64,000 nucleotides of DNA from Mesorhizobium sp. NZP2298 (GCF_013170825.1 NZ_CP033365.1:496001-560000), one strand, 5' to 3'. Positions 8,974 to 18,354 are shown, numbered from the stretch's first letter. Notes: generated from the letters alone by a model not told the origin. Program-made: numbers and translations.

Positions 8974-10515
8974 ATGTCATCCCACAACATTCTTCGCAGA
9001 CATCGCGTCGCCGCATTGCTGGGCGCCGCCCTCATCATCTCCCCCTTCGTCGTTTCATTTGCTCAAAGTGCCGGCAACGCAGGCGTGAGCAACGTTGTCG
9101 CGACGACCCAGACCCCTGTCGCCGGTATCACCGCCCCCAATGGCTCCTTTGCGCCGATCGTGGCGGCCGACAAGCCCGCGGTGGTGACGGTCACAACCGT
9201 AATGAAAGCGCAGCCTGCAAATGACGACGACGGGATGCCTCTCGGCAACTCGCCGTTCGATCAGTATTTTCGCCAGTTCTTCGGCGACCAGGGCATGCCC
9301 GCTCCGCGGACACCGCCGCAACAGGCGCAGCGCGCCGAAGCGCTCGGCTCCGGCTTCATCGTCTCCGCCGACGGCACGATCGTCACCAACAATCACGTCG
9401 TCGACGGCGCTTCCTCGATCAAGGTGACGCTCGACGACGGCACCGAACTTCCCGCCAAGCTTGTCGGCCGCGACGCCAAGAACGACCTGGCCGTGCTCAA
9501 GGTCAAAGCCGACAAGCCCTTGCCGACGGTCAAATGGGGCGATTCCGACAGGCTGATGACCGGCGACCAGGTGCTGGCGATCGGCAATCCGTTCGGCATC
9601 GGCACGACGGTGACGGCAGGTATCGTTTCGGCACGCGGCCGCGACCTGCACAGTGGGCCGTTCGACGATTTCATCCAGATCGACGCGCCGATCAACCATG
9701 GCAATTCCGGCGGCCCGCTGGTGGATGTGAACGGCAATGTCATGGGCATCAACACGGCGATCTATTCGCCCAATGGCGGCAGTGTCGGCGTCGGCTTCGC
9801 CATCCCGTCCGACCAGGCGCAGAAGGTCGTGGCCAAGCTGATGAAGGACGGCTCGATCCAGTATGGCTATCTCGGCGTCGAGATCCAACCGGTGACGCCT
9901 GACGTGGCAAGCGCCATCGGGCTCGATCATCCCGGCGGCGCGCTGGTCTCCAAGGTCAATGACAGCTCGCCTGCCGCCAGCGCCGGCGTCGAGACCGGCG
10001 ACGTCATCACCGGCTTCGCCGGACAGGACGTCAAGGACCCCAAGGATCTGTCACGCGCCGTCGCCGATGTCGCCCCTGGCGCCAAGGAATCGCTCGATGT
10101 CTGGCGCAAGGGCAAGGCCATGCAGATTTCCGTCAATGTCGGGCAAAACAGCGACGACGTGAAGACAGCGTCGACTGACGATTCCGGCATGCCGAGCGCC
10201 GAACAAGGCTCACGCGCGCCGGCGATCGGCCTCGGACTGATGGATATCACGCCCGACATTCGCCAGGAAATGAACCTCGCCGATAACGAGCATGGCGCGG
10301 TGGTTGCGCGCGTCAGCCCCGACAAGGCGGCCGCTGCTGCCGGCATCCAGCCGGGCGATATCATCGTCGCCGTCAACCAGGCGCCGGTGAAGAGCGCCCG
10401 GCAGGTTACGCAGGCGATCGCCCAGGCCAGCAAGTCGGGCCGCAAGTCGGTGCTGCTGCTGGTCGAACGCGACGGCGGCCAGATTTATGTTGCCGTGCCA
10501 TTCGCCAATGGCTGA
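8974..10515 (+). CDS. degP: Periplasmic Do-family serine protease with two PDZ domains (DegP/HtrA)
   Basis: A 513-residue periplasmic protease/chaperone. After an N-terminal signal sequence (residues 1 to about 32) comes the trypsin-like domain with an intact triad: His141 in NNHVVDG, Asp171 in NDLAVLKV and Ser245 in NHGNSGGPLV. Two PDZ domains follow, around residues 290-390 and 415-505. Length and layout match DegP/DegQ-type Do proteases, which degrade or refold misfolded envelope proteins. The 254-base upstream gap contains an AT-rich patch (about 8786-8823) that may hold the promoter, but I see no convincing extracytoplasmic-stress sigma site. Rhizobia carry several paralogues, so the symbol is a family label. 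Confidence 0.92.
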   Translation: MSSHNILRRHRVAALLGAALIISPFVVSFAQSAGNAGVSNVVATTQTPVAGITAPNGSFAPIVAADKPAVVTVTTVMKAQPANDDDGMPLGNSPFDQYFRQFFGDQGMPAPRTPPQQAQRAEALGSGFIVSADGTIVTNNHVVDGASSIKVTLDDGTELPAKLVGRDAKNDLAVLKVKADKPLPTVKWGDSDRLMTGDQVLAIGNPFGIGTTVTAGIVSARGRDLHSGPFDDFIQIDAPINHGNSGGPLVDVNGNVMGINTAIYSPNGGSVGVGFAIPSDQAQKVVAKLMKDGSIQYGYLGVEIQPVTPDVASAIGLDHPGGALVSKVNDSSPAASAGVETGDVITGFAGQDVKDPKDLSRAVADVAPGAKESLDVWRKGKAMQISVNVGQNSDDVKTASTDDSGMPSAEQGSRAPAIGLGLMDITPDIRQEMNLADNEHGAVVARVSPDKAAAAAGIQPGDIIVAVNQAPVKSARQVTQAIAQASKSGRKSVLLLVERDGGQIYVAVPFANG

Positions 10516-10536
10516 GGCGCGGGGCCGGATTTGACC

Positions 10537-10570
10537 CGAGGGCGGGCTCGTCGCGACGAGCCCGCCCTCG
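10537..10570. terminator. Perfect 34-base palindrome between degP and coaA
   Basis: CGAGGGCGGGCTCGTCG at 10537-10553 is followed immediately by its exact reverse complement. As RNA this gives a stem of about 15 bp with a 4-base loop on either strand, between two convergent genes, with no T-run. A bidirectional terminator or 3' barrier is the simplest reading. Confidence 0.65.
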
Positions 10571-10574
10571 CCAT

Positions 10575-11534
10575 CTAGAGTTTGCGCAGCGCCACTTCCT
10601 CGACCAGATGGTCGGCGCCCTTGCGCAGGATGAGGTCGGCGCGGGCGCGCGTCGGCAGGATGTTTTCGCGCAAATTCTTCAGATTGATGTTGGTCCACAG
10701 GCCTTCGGCGATGGCGCGCGCCGAATCCTCCGAGAGCTGCGAATAGCGGTGGAAGAAGGAATCCGGATTGCGGAATGCGGTCTCGCGCAGACGCATGAAA
10801 CGGGAAATGTACCACTGGTGGATCAGGTTCTCGTCGGCATCGATATAGATGGCGAAATCGAAAAAGTCCGACAGGAAAGGCACGATCTTGCCGTCCTGCG
10901 GCAGCTTGCCCGGCTGCAGCACATTGATGCCTTCGAAGATCAGGATGTCCGGCCGGTCGATGGTGACGAATTCGCCGGGAATGACGTCGTAGGTGAGATG
11001 CGAATAGACCGGCGCGCGCACATTGGGCAGCGCCGACTTGATGCCCGAGAGGAAACGCAGCAGCGCGCCGACATCGTAGCTGTCGGGAAAGCCCTTGCGT
11101 TCCATCAGGTTTTCGCGACGCAGGACCTCGTTGGGCAGCAGGAAGCCGTCGGTGGTGATGAGATCGACCTTGGGGCTCGACGGCCAGCGCGCCAGCAATT
11201 CCTTCAGCACGCGGGCCGTGGTCGATTTGCCGACCGCTACCGAGCCGGCGATGCCGATGATGAACGGCGTCTTGACGATATCGACGGCGTTGAAGAAGGC
11301 CTGGCGCTGCCTGAACAGCAATTGGCTGGCCTCGACATGCGCGGATAGAAGCCGCGACAGCGACAGATAGATGCGCTTGACCTCTTCGAGGTCGACCGGG
11401 TCGTTGAGCGAACGCAGCCGGCGGAACTCGTCCTCGCTCAGTGTCAGTGGCGTGTCGGCTCGGAATTGCGACCATTGCTCGGCGGAGAAGAAACGAAACG
11501 GGGAATATTTCTCGGTTGGCGCGAGCTGATCCAT
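10575..11534 (-). CDS. coaA: Type I pantothenate kinase
   Basis: A 319-residue cytoplasmic kinase that phosphorylates pantothenate, the committed step of coenzyme A synthesis. The P-loop reads [12 protein letters not shown], and the conserved [26 protein letters not shown] and WYISRF segments of bacterial CoaA are all present. The ATG at 11534 matches the usual N-terminus, and lies 23 bases after hisE, so coaA is the last gene of the his operon, an arrangement common in rhizobia. The frame is open upstream but that part overlaps hisE. Confidence 0.95.
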   Translation of the reverse strand: MDQLAPTEKYSPFRFFSAEQWSQFRADTPLTLSEDEFRRLRSLNDPVDLEEVKRIYLSLSRLLSAHVEASQLLFRQRQAFFNAVDIVKTPFIIGIAGSVAVGKSTTARVLKELLARWPSSPKVDLITTDGFLLPNEVLRRENLMERKGFPDSYDVGALLRFLSGIKSALPNVRAPVYSHLTYDVIPGEFVTIDRPDILIFEGINVLQPGKLPQDGKIVPFLSDFFDFAIYIDADENLIHQWYISRFMRLRETAFRNPDSFFHRYSQLSEDSARAIAEGLWTNINLKNLRENILPTRARADLILRKGADHLVEEVALRKL

Positions 11535-11557
11535 CGAGATACCTGCCCTCCTCGTGC

Positions 11558-11881
11558 TCAGCCCTTGGGCCGCGACGCCTTCTCGGCGATGCCCGAACGC
11601 GCGGTGCGGCTTTCGAGCTCCTGGAGCACGTCGCGCAACGGAACACCCGAAATGCCGAGAACGACGAGCCAATGATATATAAGATCGGCACTTTCGGAAA
11701 CGAGGCCTTGTCTGTCGCCCTTGACGGCGGCAATCACGGTCTCGACCGCCTCTTCGCCAAGCTTCTGCGCCGCCTTGTCGATGCCGCGCGAAAACAGCTT
11801 GGCCGTCCACGAGTCCGCATCGCCGGAATGGGCGCGCTCATGGACGATTTTTTCCAGATCGGACAGCGAAAATTCAGCCAT
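11558..11881 (-). CDS. hisE: Phosphoribosyl-ATP pyrophosphatase
   Basis: A 107-residue protein with the all-alpha MazG-like fold of HisE. It removes pyrophosphate from phosphoribosyl-ATP in step 2 of histidine synthesis. The metal-binding helices carry [17 protein letters not shown] and [13 protein letters not shown], the conserved Glu/Asp pattern of the family. It is a stand-alone HisE, as in other alphaproteobacteria, where HisI is encoded elsewhere; no hisI is seen in the window. It lies 32 bases after hisF in the same operon. Confidence 0.95.
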   Translation of the reverse strand: MAEFSLSDLEKIVHERAHSGDADSWTAKLFSRGIDKAAQKLGEEAVETVIAAVKGDRQGLVSESADLIYHWLVVLGISGVPLRDVLQELESRTARSGIAEKASRPKG

Positions 11882-11913
11882 GGCGCCGAGAGCCTTTCTT
11901 AGCCGGAAAGCCT

Positions 11914-12705
11914 CTAGGACCGATAGACCGAGGAGTCCAGCCGCATCGGCAGCCCGGCCTCGGCCATATGCGCCTTGGCCTGCGCTATGGTGTAGGTGCC
12001 GAAATGGAAAATCGAGGCCGCCAGAACCGCGCCGGCATGGCCATCGCGAATGCCTTCGACCAGATGGTCCAGCGTGCCGACCCCGCCCGATGCGATGACT
12101 GGCGCGCGCACCGCATCAGCAATCGCACGCGTCAGCGCGATGTCGTAGCCGGCCTTGGTGCCGTCGCGGTCCATCGAGGTCAACAGGATCTCGCCAGCGC
12201 CACGATCGACCATTTTCCGGGCGAATTCGACCGCGTCGATGCCGGTCTTCTCGCGTCCGCCATGGGTGAATATCTCCCAACGATCGACCTCGCCGGCGCC
12301 GGAAACCTTCTTGGCGTCGATGGCGACGACGATGCACTGATTGCCGAACTTGTCGGCTGCTTCGGCGACGAAATCCGGGTTCTTCACAGCAGCCGTGTTG
12401 ATCGACACCTTGTCGGCGCCGGCCAAAAGCAGCTTCCTGATGTCGGCGACCTGGCGCACGCCGCCGCCGACGGTCAGCGGCATGAAGCACTGTTCGGCGG
12501 TGCGGGCAATGACATCGAAGATGGTTTCCCGGTTGTCGGACGAAGCGGTGATGTCGAGAAAACACAGTTCGTCGGCGCCGGCGGCGTCATAGGCCTTGGC
12601 TGCCTCGACCGGGTCGCCGGCGTCGATGAGATCGACGAAATTGACGCCCTTGACGACACGACCGTCCTTGACGTCGAGACACGGGATGACGCGGGCTTTC
12701 AGCAT
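11914..12705 (-). CDS. hisF: Imidazole glycerol phosphate synthase, cyclase subunit
   Basis: A 263-residue TIM barrel. It uses ammonia delivered from HisH to convert PRFAR to imidazole glycerol phosphate and AICAR. The two catalytic aspartates are in place, Asp11 in [15 protein letters not shown] and Asp130 in VAIDAKKV, and the phosphate loops GGGVRQ and ASGGVG are intact. The start codon overlaps the stop of the arginase-like gene by one base (TGATG), so translation of hisF is probably coupled to it. Confidence 0.97.
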   Translation of the reverse strand: MLKARVIPCLDVKDGRVVKGVNFVDLIDAGDPVEAAKAYDAAGADELCFLDITASSDNRETIFDVIARTAEQCFMPLTVGGGVRQVADIRKLLLAGADKVSINTAAVKNPDFVAEAADKFGNQCIVVAIDAKKVSGAGEVDRWEIFTHGGREKTGIDAVEFARKMVDRGAGEILLTSMDRDGTKAGYDIALTRAIADAVRAPVIASGGVGTLDHLVEGIRDGHAGAVLAASIFHFGTYTIAQAKAHMAEAGLPMRLDSSVYRS

Positions 12706-13541
12706 CAGCGGCTCTCTATCGTGGCGATAAGGTCATTGAGCAACTGGCCGACCAGCGGCGGCACGTCAGCCTGGGCATCGAAGGCCGGATCGTAGGCGGA
12801 AACGGTGATGCCGACGACCGGTACAGCAAGCGCCATGGCGCAGGCCGCGTCGCGCAACTGTTCGGGGCTCGGCCCGCCAGGTGTGACATAGCGGTTGGCC
12901 TGCAGTTCCTTCGGGTCGTGCACGTCGAGATCGAGATGCATGTGCACGCTTTTGGCGCCGGCGGCTTTCAGCCTTTCGGTCGCTTGCGCCACGCCGGGGC
13001 ATTCAGTGCGGATCACCGGCAAAGTCTTGAGGAGTTGCTGCTCGGCCGGATCGAGATCGCGGGCGTTGACGAGCACGCAGCGCGAGGGATCGATCGGCTG
13101 GAAGCCGGGAATGGCTGATGCCATCGGGCGCCAGCACAGACCGAGCACGGTCGCCAGCGCCATGCCGTCAAGGAAGCCGTATACGGAGGTCTCGGGCGTG
13201 TTGAGGTCGCCATGCTGGTCGGCCCAGATGATCGCATCGGCGCCTTCGCCGGCGACCGCGCCAGCACTGGTCAGGCAGTTTCCGGCGAGCACGATAGGAA
13301 ACCGTCCCCTGTCGATGGCAATGCGGACCTCACCCGAGACGGCGTTGCAGACGGCAAAGCCGGTGGCGATCTCCCGCTCCTGGTCGCCGCCGACCCTGCC
13401 GATATCCTCGACCGCGACGTCGTGGCCAGCCATGGTCAGGGCATCGACGAGACCGCCCGCAATCAGCGCGTCCGGCCCCTGGCCCATGCCGCCATGGTAG
13501 TGGCCGCTGTCATAGGAGGCGAGGATGATGGTGATCTTCAC
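12705..13541 (-). CDS. Arginase/ureohydrolase-fold protein inside the his operon
   Basis: A 278-residue protein of the ureohydrolase superfamily, which hydrolyses guanidino or formimino groups with two Mn ions. Five of six expected metal ligands are visible: Asp108, His110 and Asp112 in [11 protein letters not shown], and Asp204 and Asp206 in HLDLDVHDP. The first ligand is not: the usual GGDHS motif reads AGNCLTS (86-92), with Asn88 and Cys89 replacing Asp and His. The gene overlaps hisA by 4 bases and hisF by 1, so it is fully embedded in the histidine operon. It could be a ureohydrolase with altered metal chemistry or a non-enzymatic relative. Substrate unknown. Confidence 0.8.
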   Translation of the reverse strand: MKITIILASYDSGHYHGGMGQGPDALIAGGLVDALTMAGHDVAVEDIGRVGGDQEREIATGFAVCNAVSGEVRIAIDRGRFPIVLAGNCLTSAGAVAGEGADAIIWADQHGDLNTPETSVYGFLDGMALATVLGLCWRPMASAIPGFQPIDPSRCVLVNARDLDPAEQQLLKTLPVIRTECPGVAQATERLKAAGAKSVHMHLDLDVHDPKELQANRYVTPGGPSPEQLRDAACAMALAVPVVGITVSAYDPAFDAQADVPPLVGQLLNDLIATIESR

Positions 13542-14287
13542 GATTTCGCCTCCGCCACCGGCCGGCCCTGCAGGATCGCCAGCGCCTCGGCCGGATCGAT
13601 GCGGCCGTCATAGAGCGCGCGGCCCGAGATGGCACCTTCGAGCTTTTGTGCGTCCGGCATGGTCATGCGCACGATGTCGGCGATCGAGGCCAGCCCCCCC
13701 GAAGCGATGACCGGGATCGATACGGCGTCGGCGAGGTCGATGGTGGCATCCCAGTTGATGCCGGTCAGCACGCCGTCGCGATCGATGTCGGTGTAGATGA
13801 TGGCGGCAACGCCGGCGCCTTCGAACTTCTTCGCCAGTTCGATGACGCCAAGGCTCGACGCTTCGGCCCAGCCCTCGACGGCGACCTTGCCGCCCTTGGC
13901 ATCGATGCCGACCGCGACCTTGCCAGGGAAAGCCTTGCAGGCCTGCCGGACCAGATCGGGATCGCGCACCGCCACCGTGCCGAGAATGACGCGAGCGAGA
14001 CCGCGAGCGAGCCAGTCCTCGATCTGCGCAATCGTGCGGATGCCGCCGCCGAGCTGCACCGGGTTCTTCGTCGCCTTGAGGATGGCGCCGACCGCCGCGC
14101 TGTTGACGCTCTGGCCCTTGAAGGCGCCGTTGAGGTCGACGACATGCAGCCATTCGAAGCCCTGGTCCTCGAAGGCTTTTGCCTGCGCGGCGGGATCATC
14201 GTTGTAGATGGTGGCGGTCGCCATGTCGCCGTGCTTCAGCCGCACGCATTGGCCGTCCTTGAGGTCGATGGCAGGAAACAGGATCAC
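13538..14287 (-). CDS. hisA: Phosphoribosylformimino-AICAR isomerase
   Basis: A 249-residue TIM barrel catalysing the Amadori isomerisation of ProFAR to PRFAR in histidine synthesis. The N-terminus [16 protein letters not shown] carries catalytic Asp8, and Asp129 lies in [10 protein letters not shown]. Phosphate-binding loops QLGGGIR and ASGGLAS are intact. Length matches the family. The stop overlaps the start of the arginase-like gene (ATGA), and DUF1330 lies 3 bases upstream. Confidence 0.97.
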   Translation of the reverse strand: MILFPAIDLKDGQCVRLKHGDMATATIYNDDPAAQAKAFEDQGFEWLHVVDLNGAFKGQSVNSAAVGAILKATKNPVQLGGGIRTIAQIEDWLARGLARVILGTVAVRDPDLVRQACKAFPGKVAVGIDAKGGKVAVEGWAEASSLGVIELAKKFEGAGVAAIIYTDIDRDGVLTGINWDATIDLADAVSIPVIASGGLASIADIVRMTMPDAQKLEGAISGRALYDGRIDPAEALAILQGRPVAEAKS

Positions 14288-14290
14288 GAT

Positions 14291-14581
14291 TCAGGCGCCT
14301 TCAACGATGACGAAATGGCCCGTCGATGCGGCCAGCCTGAATTTCGAGGCATGCTGATATTCGGGCGAATGATAGCATTCCACTGCCTTGTCGTAGGATT
14401 CGAACTCGATCACGACATGGCGATTGCCTGTCGGCTGTTCCGGGTTCTCGTGGCGGCCCGCCCGCACGATGAATTTGGCGCCGTACTTGTCAAAGGCAAC
14501 AGCATTCGCCTCGATATAGTGCTTGTAGACCTCGGGATCGCGAACATCGATCATCGCCATCCAATAGCCCTTCCTGCTCAT
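14291..14581 (-). CDS. DUF1330 family small protein
   Basis: A 96-residue soluble protein of the DUF1330 family, a ferredoxin-like dimeric alpha/beta-barrel fold. Typical features are the YWMAMIDVRDPEVYKHYIEA opening, the GAKFIVRAG core strand and the RHVVIEFESYDKAVECYHSPEY segment. Related dimeric barrels include mono-oxygenases and sugar-binding proteins, but no catalytic role is established for this group. It sits 3 bases from both hisH and hisA, a position conserved in rhizobial his operons as I remember them. Confidence 0.88.
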   Translation of the reverse strand: MSRKGYWMAMIDVRDPEVYKHYIEANAVAFDKYGAKFIVRAGRHENPEQPTGNRHVVIEFESYDKAVECYHSPEYQHASKFRLAASTGHFVIVEGA

Positions 14582-14584
14582 GTT

Positions 14585-15235
14585 TCAGGGCCTCCACTTC
14601 AGGAAATTGGTGATCAGCGCCAGCCCCAGCGCCTGGCTCTTCTCCGGATGGAACTGCGTGCCGACGAGATTGTCGCGGGCGACGGTGGCCGTCACCGGGC
14701 CGCCATAGTCGGCGACCGCCAGAACCTCGTCCGCCTTGCGCGCGTCGAGATGATAGGAGTGGACGAAATAGGCGTGCAGTCCCGCGGTTCCGGTTGGAAT
14801 GCCGGCAAACAGCGGATGTTGGCGCCGAAGCTCGATCGTGTTCCAGCCGATCTGCGGGATCTTCAGCGTTGGATCGGCCGGCGTGATCTCCTTGACGTCG
14901 CCTGATATCCAGCCAAAGCCTTTGGTGACGGTTTTTTCCAAGCCGCGCTCGGACATCAGCTGCATGCCGACGCAGATGCCGAGGAAAGGCCGACCCTTGG
15001 CGATCGCGACGTCCTCGACCGCTTCCCACATGCCCTCGACGGCACGCAGGCCCGCCGCGCAGTCGGCATAGGCGCCGACGCCGGGCAGGACGATGCGGTC
15101 GGCGCTACGCACCCGGTCGGCATCGGCCGTCAGCTCGATCTCGGCCGATATGCCGGCTTCGCGCGCGGCGCGCTCGAAGGCCTTGGTGGCCGAGCGCAGA
15201 TTGCCCGACCCATAGTCGATGATTGCTACCCGCAT
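14585..15235 (-). CDS. hisH: Imidazole glycerol phosphate synthase, glutamine amidotransferase subunit
   Basis: A 216-residue class I glutamine amidotransferase that supplies ammonia to HisF. The oxyanion segment LPGVGAY, the nucleophile Cys88 in [10 protein letters not shown] and the His-Glu pair in TQFHPEKSQ are all present. Most HisH proteins have Leu where this one has Val after the Cys, a mild change. It lies between DUF2628 (1 base away) and DUF1330 (3 bases). Confidence 0.97.
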   Translation of the reverse strand: MRVAIIDYGSGNLRSATKAFERAAREAGISAEIELTADADRVRSADRIVLPGVGAYADCAAGLRAVEGMWEAVEDVAIAKGRPFLGICVGMQLMSERGLEKTVTKGFGWISGDVKEITPADPTLKIPQIGWNTIELRRQHPLFAGIPTGTAGLHAYFVHSYHLDARKADEVLAVADYGGPVTATVARDNLVGTQFHPEKSQALGLALITNFLKWRP

Positions 15236-15236
15236 G

Positions 15237-15713
15237 TCAGGGCCGTCCCGGGATGTGGGTCAGGCCCAGCGCCATGCCGGGCTGCGCCGGGCGGGCCAGG
15301 GCGGCATCCGGAACCATGCGTGGCGCGGGAATGGTTTCCTCCGCGTGCCCTTCGGCCTCAAGCGCATAGCGGATGTCGGCGTCGTCGAGCCGGCCGGCGT
15401 GAACCACGCCCCATTCATGCCAGCCGCGCCGGCGAAGGGCCGCGATGCGCAACCCCTGCCCCTCCAGGCCGACATAGAACGAGACGAGCAGCGACAGCAG
15501 CGAACTTGCCAATCCAAGGCCAAGATTTTGCCCAGCCATCGAAAGCAGGCCCATGACGACGAAGGCAAGCCCGGCTTCGATCCACAGCCGATGCCAGGCG
15601 AGCCATAACGGCGGCACCAAGAGGCCGAGCCAGGTGAAGCCGTCGCGGACAAAGGCCGTGGTGTCGACCTTCTCGCTGCGGCCGGGCGGTTCCATCACGA
15701 CATAGGCGGCCAT
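15237..15713 (-). CDS. DUF2628 family membrane protein
   Basis: A 158-residue protein with two to three hydrophobic segments (around [20 protein letters not shown] and the Leu/Ser-rich stretch near residue 65-85) followed by a soluble tail. It matches the DUF2628 family of small inner-membrane proteins, whose function is unknown. The gene is inserted between hisB (4 bases) and hisH (1 base), so it is cotranscribed with histidine genes without an obvious role in the pathway. Confidence 0.8.
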   Translation of the reverse strand: MAAYVVMEPPGRSEKVDTTAFVRDGFTWLGLLVPPLWLAWHRLWIEAGLAFVVMGLLSMAGQNLGLGLASSLLSLLVSFYVGLEGQGLRIAALRRRGWHEWGVVHAGRLDDADIRYALEAEGHAEETIPAPRMVPDAALARPAQPGMALGLTHIPGRP

Positions 15714-15717
15714 GGCG

Positions 15718-16317
15718 CTATCCCTTCAAAGATCCCTTGGTGGAGGGAACCGCATCCGGCTGGCGCGGGTCCGGCTCGAGTGCCGTGCGCAGCGCGCGCG
15801 CCACCGCCTTGAAGCAGGTCTCGGCGATGTGGTGGTTGTTGGCGCCATAATGGTTGGTGACATGCAGCGTGATGCCGGCATTCTGCGCCAGCGCCTGGAA
15901 GAATTCCCTCACCAGTTCGGTGTCGAACGTGCCGATCTTGGGTGACGAGAAGGACACGTTCCAGACCAGGAACGGCCGGCCCGACACGTCGATCGCCGCA
16001 CGCGTCAGCGTCTCGTCCATGGCAAGGTCGATCGAGGCATAGCGCATGATGCCGCGCCGTTCACCCAGCGCCTTGGTCAGCGCCTGGCCGAGCGCGATGC
16101 CCGTGTCCTCGACCGTGTGATGGTCGTCAATATGGAGGTCGCCCGTCGCCCTGACCGTCATGTCGATCAGGGAATGGCGCGAGAGCTGGTCCAGCATGTG
16201 GTCGAAGAAGCCGACGCCCGTGGCGATATCGGATTTACCCGAGCCGTCGACATGGACCGACACCAAGATGTCGGTCTCCTTGGTCTTGCGGCTGGCTTCG
16301 GCGGAACGGGGCGCCAT
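15718..16317 (-). CDS. hisB: Imidazoleglycerol-phosphate dehydratase
   Basis: A 199-residue, monofunctional HisB that dehydrates imidazole glycerol phosphate to imidazole acetol phosphate. Mn-binding histidine clusters are intact: [34 protein letters not shown] and the [12 protein letters not shown] segment. I chose the ATG at 16315-16317, after an AAGGATAGAG ribosome-binding region; an upstream extension would run through a tandem operator-like repeat and is not coding. It is the first gene of the his operon, divergent from hslV. Confidence 0.95.
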   Translation of the reverse strand: MAPRSAEASRKTKETDILVSVHVDGSGKSDIATGVGFFDHMLDQLSRHSLIDMTVRATGDLHIDDHHTVEDTGIALGQALTKALGERRGIMRYASIDLAMDETLTRAAIDVSGRPFLVWNVSFSSPKIGTFDTELVREFFQALAQNAGITLHVTNHYGANNHHIAETCFKAVARALRTALEPDPRQPDAVPSTKGSLKG

Positions 16318-16337
16318 CACTCTATCCTTGTCCCAGC

Positions 16338-16379
16338 GGTTCACGTGGTAAACCGGGTTCACATGGTAAACCGGTTCAC
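16338..16379. promoter_or_regulatory. Tandem near-palindromic operator-like repeats upstream of hisB
   Basis: Two 17-base near-palindromes, GGTTCACGTGGTAAACC at 16338-16354 and GGTTCACATGGTAAACC at 16356-16372, are followed by a third half-site GGTTCAC at 16373-16379. The pattern GGTTYAC-N3-GTRAACC recurs at an 18-base period, 21 bases upstream of the hisB start. This has the form of a cooperative repressor site in the hisB/hslV intergenic region. The regulator is unknown. Confidence 0.6.
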
Positions 16380-16579
16380 AGGCTCCAAGCGCTCGCGGGC
16401 TTGAAAACGAATGCCTTCTATCAGCATGATCCGGCGATTGCCAGTTGCCTCGGACAGAGGTATCGGGCCTTGCCGGAGAGGCGATTTGCAATCATTGGTC
16501 CCGTGCATACATATGGCCGATAAAAATCACTCGTACCGCGCCAATCGCCTTTTGGGATCGCGCGAATCGGAGCCAGGAA

Positions 16580-17131
16580 ATGTCTGATAATCTGACCATG
16601 CACGCCACGACCATCGTGACGGTGCGCAAGGGCAACAAGGTGGTGATCGCTGGCGACGGCCAGGTCAGCCTTGGCCAGACCATCATGAAGGGCAATGCCC
16701 GTAAAGTGCGCCGCATCGGCAAGGGCGGCAATGTGATTGCCGGTTTCGCCGGCGCCACCGCCGATGCCTTCACGCTGCTTGAGCGGCTGGAAGCCAAGCT
16801 CGAGCAGTATCCCGACCAGCTGACGCGCGCCTGCGTCGAACTCGCCAAGGACTGGCGCACCGACCGCTATCTGCGCCGGCTCGAGGCGATGATGCTGGTG
16901 GCCGACAAGTCGGTCTCGCTGGCGCTGACCGGCACCGGCGACGTGCTCGAACCCGAATTTGGCGTCATGGCCATCGGGTCGGGCGGCAATTACGCACTGG
17001 CGGCGGCACGTGCGCTGATGGACACCGACAAGGATGCCGAGGAGATCGCCCGCAAGGCGATGCAGATCGCCTCCGATATCTGCGTCTACACCAACAACAA
17101 TTTCGTCATCGAAAAGCTCGATGCCGCCTGA
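16580..17131 (+). CDS. hslV: ATP-dependent protease peptidase subunit HslV
   Basis: A 183-residue threonine protease that forms the double-hexamer core of the HslUV (ClpQY) protease. The mature N-terminus [20 protein letters not shown] is preceded by a short prosegment (MSDNLTMHA) that must be removed to expose the catalytic Thr; rhizobial HslV proteins usually have such a prosegment. GNARKVRR and GAGGNYA-like segments are conserved. The ATG at 16580 follows CAGGAA. An in-frame ATG at 16598 would shorten the prosegment to MHA. Confidence 0.95.
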   Translation: MSDNLTMHATTIVTVRKGNKVVIAGDGQVSLGQTIMKGNARKVRRIGKGGNVIAGFAGATADAFTLLERLEAKLEQYPDQLTRACVELAKDWRTDRYLRRLEAMMLVADKSVSLALTGTGDVLEPEFGVMAIGSGGNYALAAARALMDTDKDAEEIARKAMQIASDICVYTNNNFVIEKLDAA

Positions 17132-17143
17132 GAAGGTGGGCCT

Positions 17144-17184
17144 TGATCCCGAAAAGTGGGAACCGGTTTTCGGAAAAGATCATG
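17144..17184. repeat. Rhizobial intergenic palindromic element
   Basis: TGATCCCGAAAAGTGGGAAC followed by CGGTTTTCGGAAAAGATCA forms an imperfect inverted repeat (CCGAAAA pairing with TTTTCGG, TGATC with GATCA). I recognise it as a motif repeated in Mesorhizobium intergenic spaces. It ends on the start codon of the downstream acetyltransferase, so it forms that gene's 5' untranslated region. Confidence 0.7.
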
Positions 17185-17751
17185 GCCAAACAAGAAGGTA
17201 GCTATGATTTTCGGCCGGTGACTGAAGAGGACCTGCCGATGATCGCCGGCTGGCTCGCCGAGCCTGAAGTCGCTCAGTGGTGGAACGATCCGGAGGCGGA
17301 AATCGCCGAGATCCGCGATCATATCGACTCGATTTCGGTCGAGCCGCTGATCGTTGAACTCGGCGGCAAGCCGATCGCCTATCTGCAGAGCTACGATCCG
17401 CATTTGGAAGACGACCATCCCTATGCCGACCAGCCGTTCGGCACGCTCGGCATCGACCTGTCGATCGGCCGGCCTGAACTGATTGGCATCGGCCATGGCT
17501 CCGCGATCGTGCGCCAATTCGTCGAAGAGCTGTTCAGGGAAGGCGTACCGCGCGTCATCATCGATCCGGACCCGGTCAATATCAGGGCCATCCGTGCCTA
17601 TGAAAAAGCCGGATTCCGGACCATTGATCGCAGGCAATCGGTCTATGGCAACGTGGTGCTGATGGCTATCGATGCTGAAGAGGGCGACGCTGAAGAGGGC
17701 GACGCTGAAGAAGGCGATGCCGAAGAAGGCGACGGGGAAGAGGGGCTATAG
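17182..17751 (+). CDS. GNAT acetyltransferase, AAC(6')-I-like, with acidic repeat tail
   Basis: A 189-residue acetyl-CoA-dependent N-acetyltransferase. The layout resembles AAC(6')-I aminoglycoside enzymes: WLAEPEVAQWW near the start, the central strand segment KPIAYLQSY, the acetyl-CoA loop GIGHGSAIV and the DPDPVNIRAIRAYEKAGF motif. The last 25 residues are AEEGD repeated four times plus GEEGL, encoded by a 15-base tandem repeat. The gene sits between hslV and hslU. The ATG at 17182 is chosen; an in-frame ORF extends to 17143 but that part is the palindromic element. Aminoglycoside activity is not established by this resemblance. Confidence 0.82.
   Translation: MAKQEGSYDFRPVTEEDLPMIAGWLAEPEVAQWWNDPEAEIAEIRDHIDSISVEPLIVELGGKPIAYLQSYDPHLEDDHPYADQPFGTLGIDLSIGRPELIGIGHGSAIVRQFVEELFREGVPRVIIDPDPVNIRAIRAYEKAGFRTIDRRQSVYGNVVLMAIDAEEGDAEEGDAEEGDAEEGDGEEGL
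17674..17748 (+). repeat. 15-base coding tandem repeat
   Basis: Units GCTGAAGAGGGCGAC start at 17674, 17689, 17704 and 17719 with third-position variation in the later copies, and a partial fifth unit follows. They encode AEEGD repeats at the C-terminus of the GNAT protein and run almost to its stop codon. Such an array can change copy number by slippage. Confidence 0.85.
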
Positions 17752-17754
17752 GGC

Positions 17755-18354
17755 ATGAATGCATCCGGCGAGGAGAAGAACCTCTCGGCCTACGAAAACA
17801 GCTGGCGGATGGGGTTGCTGATCGTTGCCGGGCTTGTCATCGTCCAGGCCGTCACGCTCTATCTGATGGGCCGGACGCCGATCTGTACATGCGGCTACGT
17901 CAAACTCTGGCATGGCGTGGTGAACAGTTCCGAGAATTCCCAGCACATTTCGGACTGGTACACCTTCTCGCACATCATCCACGGCTTCCTGTTCTACGCG
18001 CTGGCACGGTTCCTGTTCCCACGCTCGCCGATCGGCCTGAGGCTGGCGTTCGCCGTTCTCATCGAAGGCGGCTGGGAATTGCTCGAGAACAGCCCGTTCA
18101 TCATCGACCGCTACCGTGCCGGCACCATCTCGCTCGACTATTACGGCGACAGCATCATCAATTCGGTGTCCGACACACTGGCCATGGTGCTGGGATTTGT
18201 GATGGCGCGAAGGCTACCTATATGGGTGATCGTCAGCCTCGCCATCCTTTTCGAACTGGGTACCGGCTACCTCATCCGGGACAATCTGACACTCAACGTG
18301 ATCATGCTGCTGCATCCGTTCGAGGCCATCAAGCAGTGGCAAAGTGGAATCTAG
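17755..18354 (+). CDS. DUF2585 (UPF0314) membrane protein
   Basis: A 199-residue inner-membrane protein with four to five hydrophobic segments. Family hallmarks are the [20 protein letters not shown] segment, which looks like a conserved extracytoplasmic loop with two Cys, and [19 protein letters not shown] followed by [13 protein letters not shown]. It is a DUF2585/UPF0314 protein of unknown function. It lies 3 bases after the acetyltransferase gene and 4 bases before hslU, so it belongs to the hslVU operon, a neighbourhood I recall as conserved in rhizobia. Confidence 0.9.
   Translation: MNASGEEKNLSAYENSWRMGLLIVAGLVIVQAVTLYLMGRTPICTCGYVKLWHGVVNSSENSQHISDWYTFSHIIHGFLFYALARFLFPRSPIGLRLAFAVLIEGGWELLENSPFIIDRYRAGTISLDYYGDSIINSVSDTLAMVLGFVMARRLPIWVIVSLAILFELGTGYLIRDNLTLNVIMLLHPFEAIKQWQSGI

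Noticed and set aside
16400..16427. Possible RpoH promoter for hslV (CTTGAA, then CAGCAT 16 bases later)
   Set aside because: The -35 word fits alphaproteobacterial RpoH promoters, but the -10 is a poor match and the distance to hslV (about 150 bases) is long; not strong enough to list.
16318..16491. Upstream extension of hisB with repeated HVNPVYHVN peptide
   Set aside because: The peptide repeat is the translation of the 18-base operator-like tandem repeat; HisB of normal length starts at 16317.
17182..17751. Reading the GNAT gene as an aminoglycoside-resistance determinant
   Set aside because: The resemblance to AAC(6')-I enzymes is at fold and motif level only; the gene is embedded in a conserved housekeeping operon with no mobile context.
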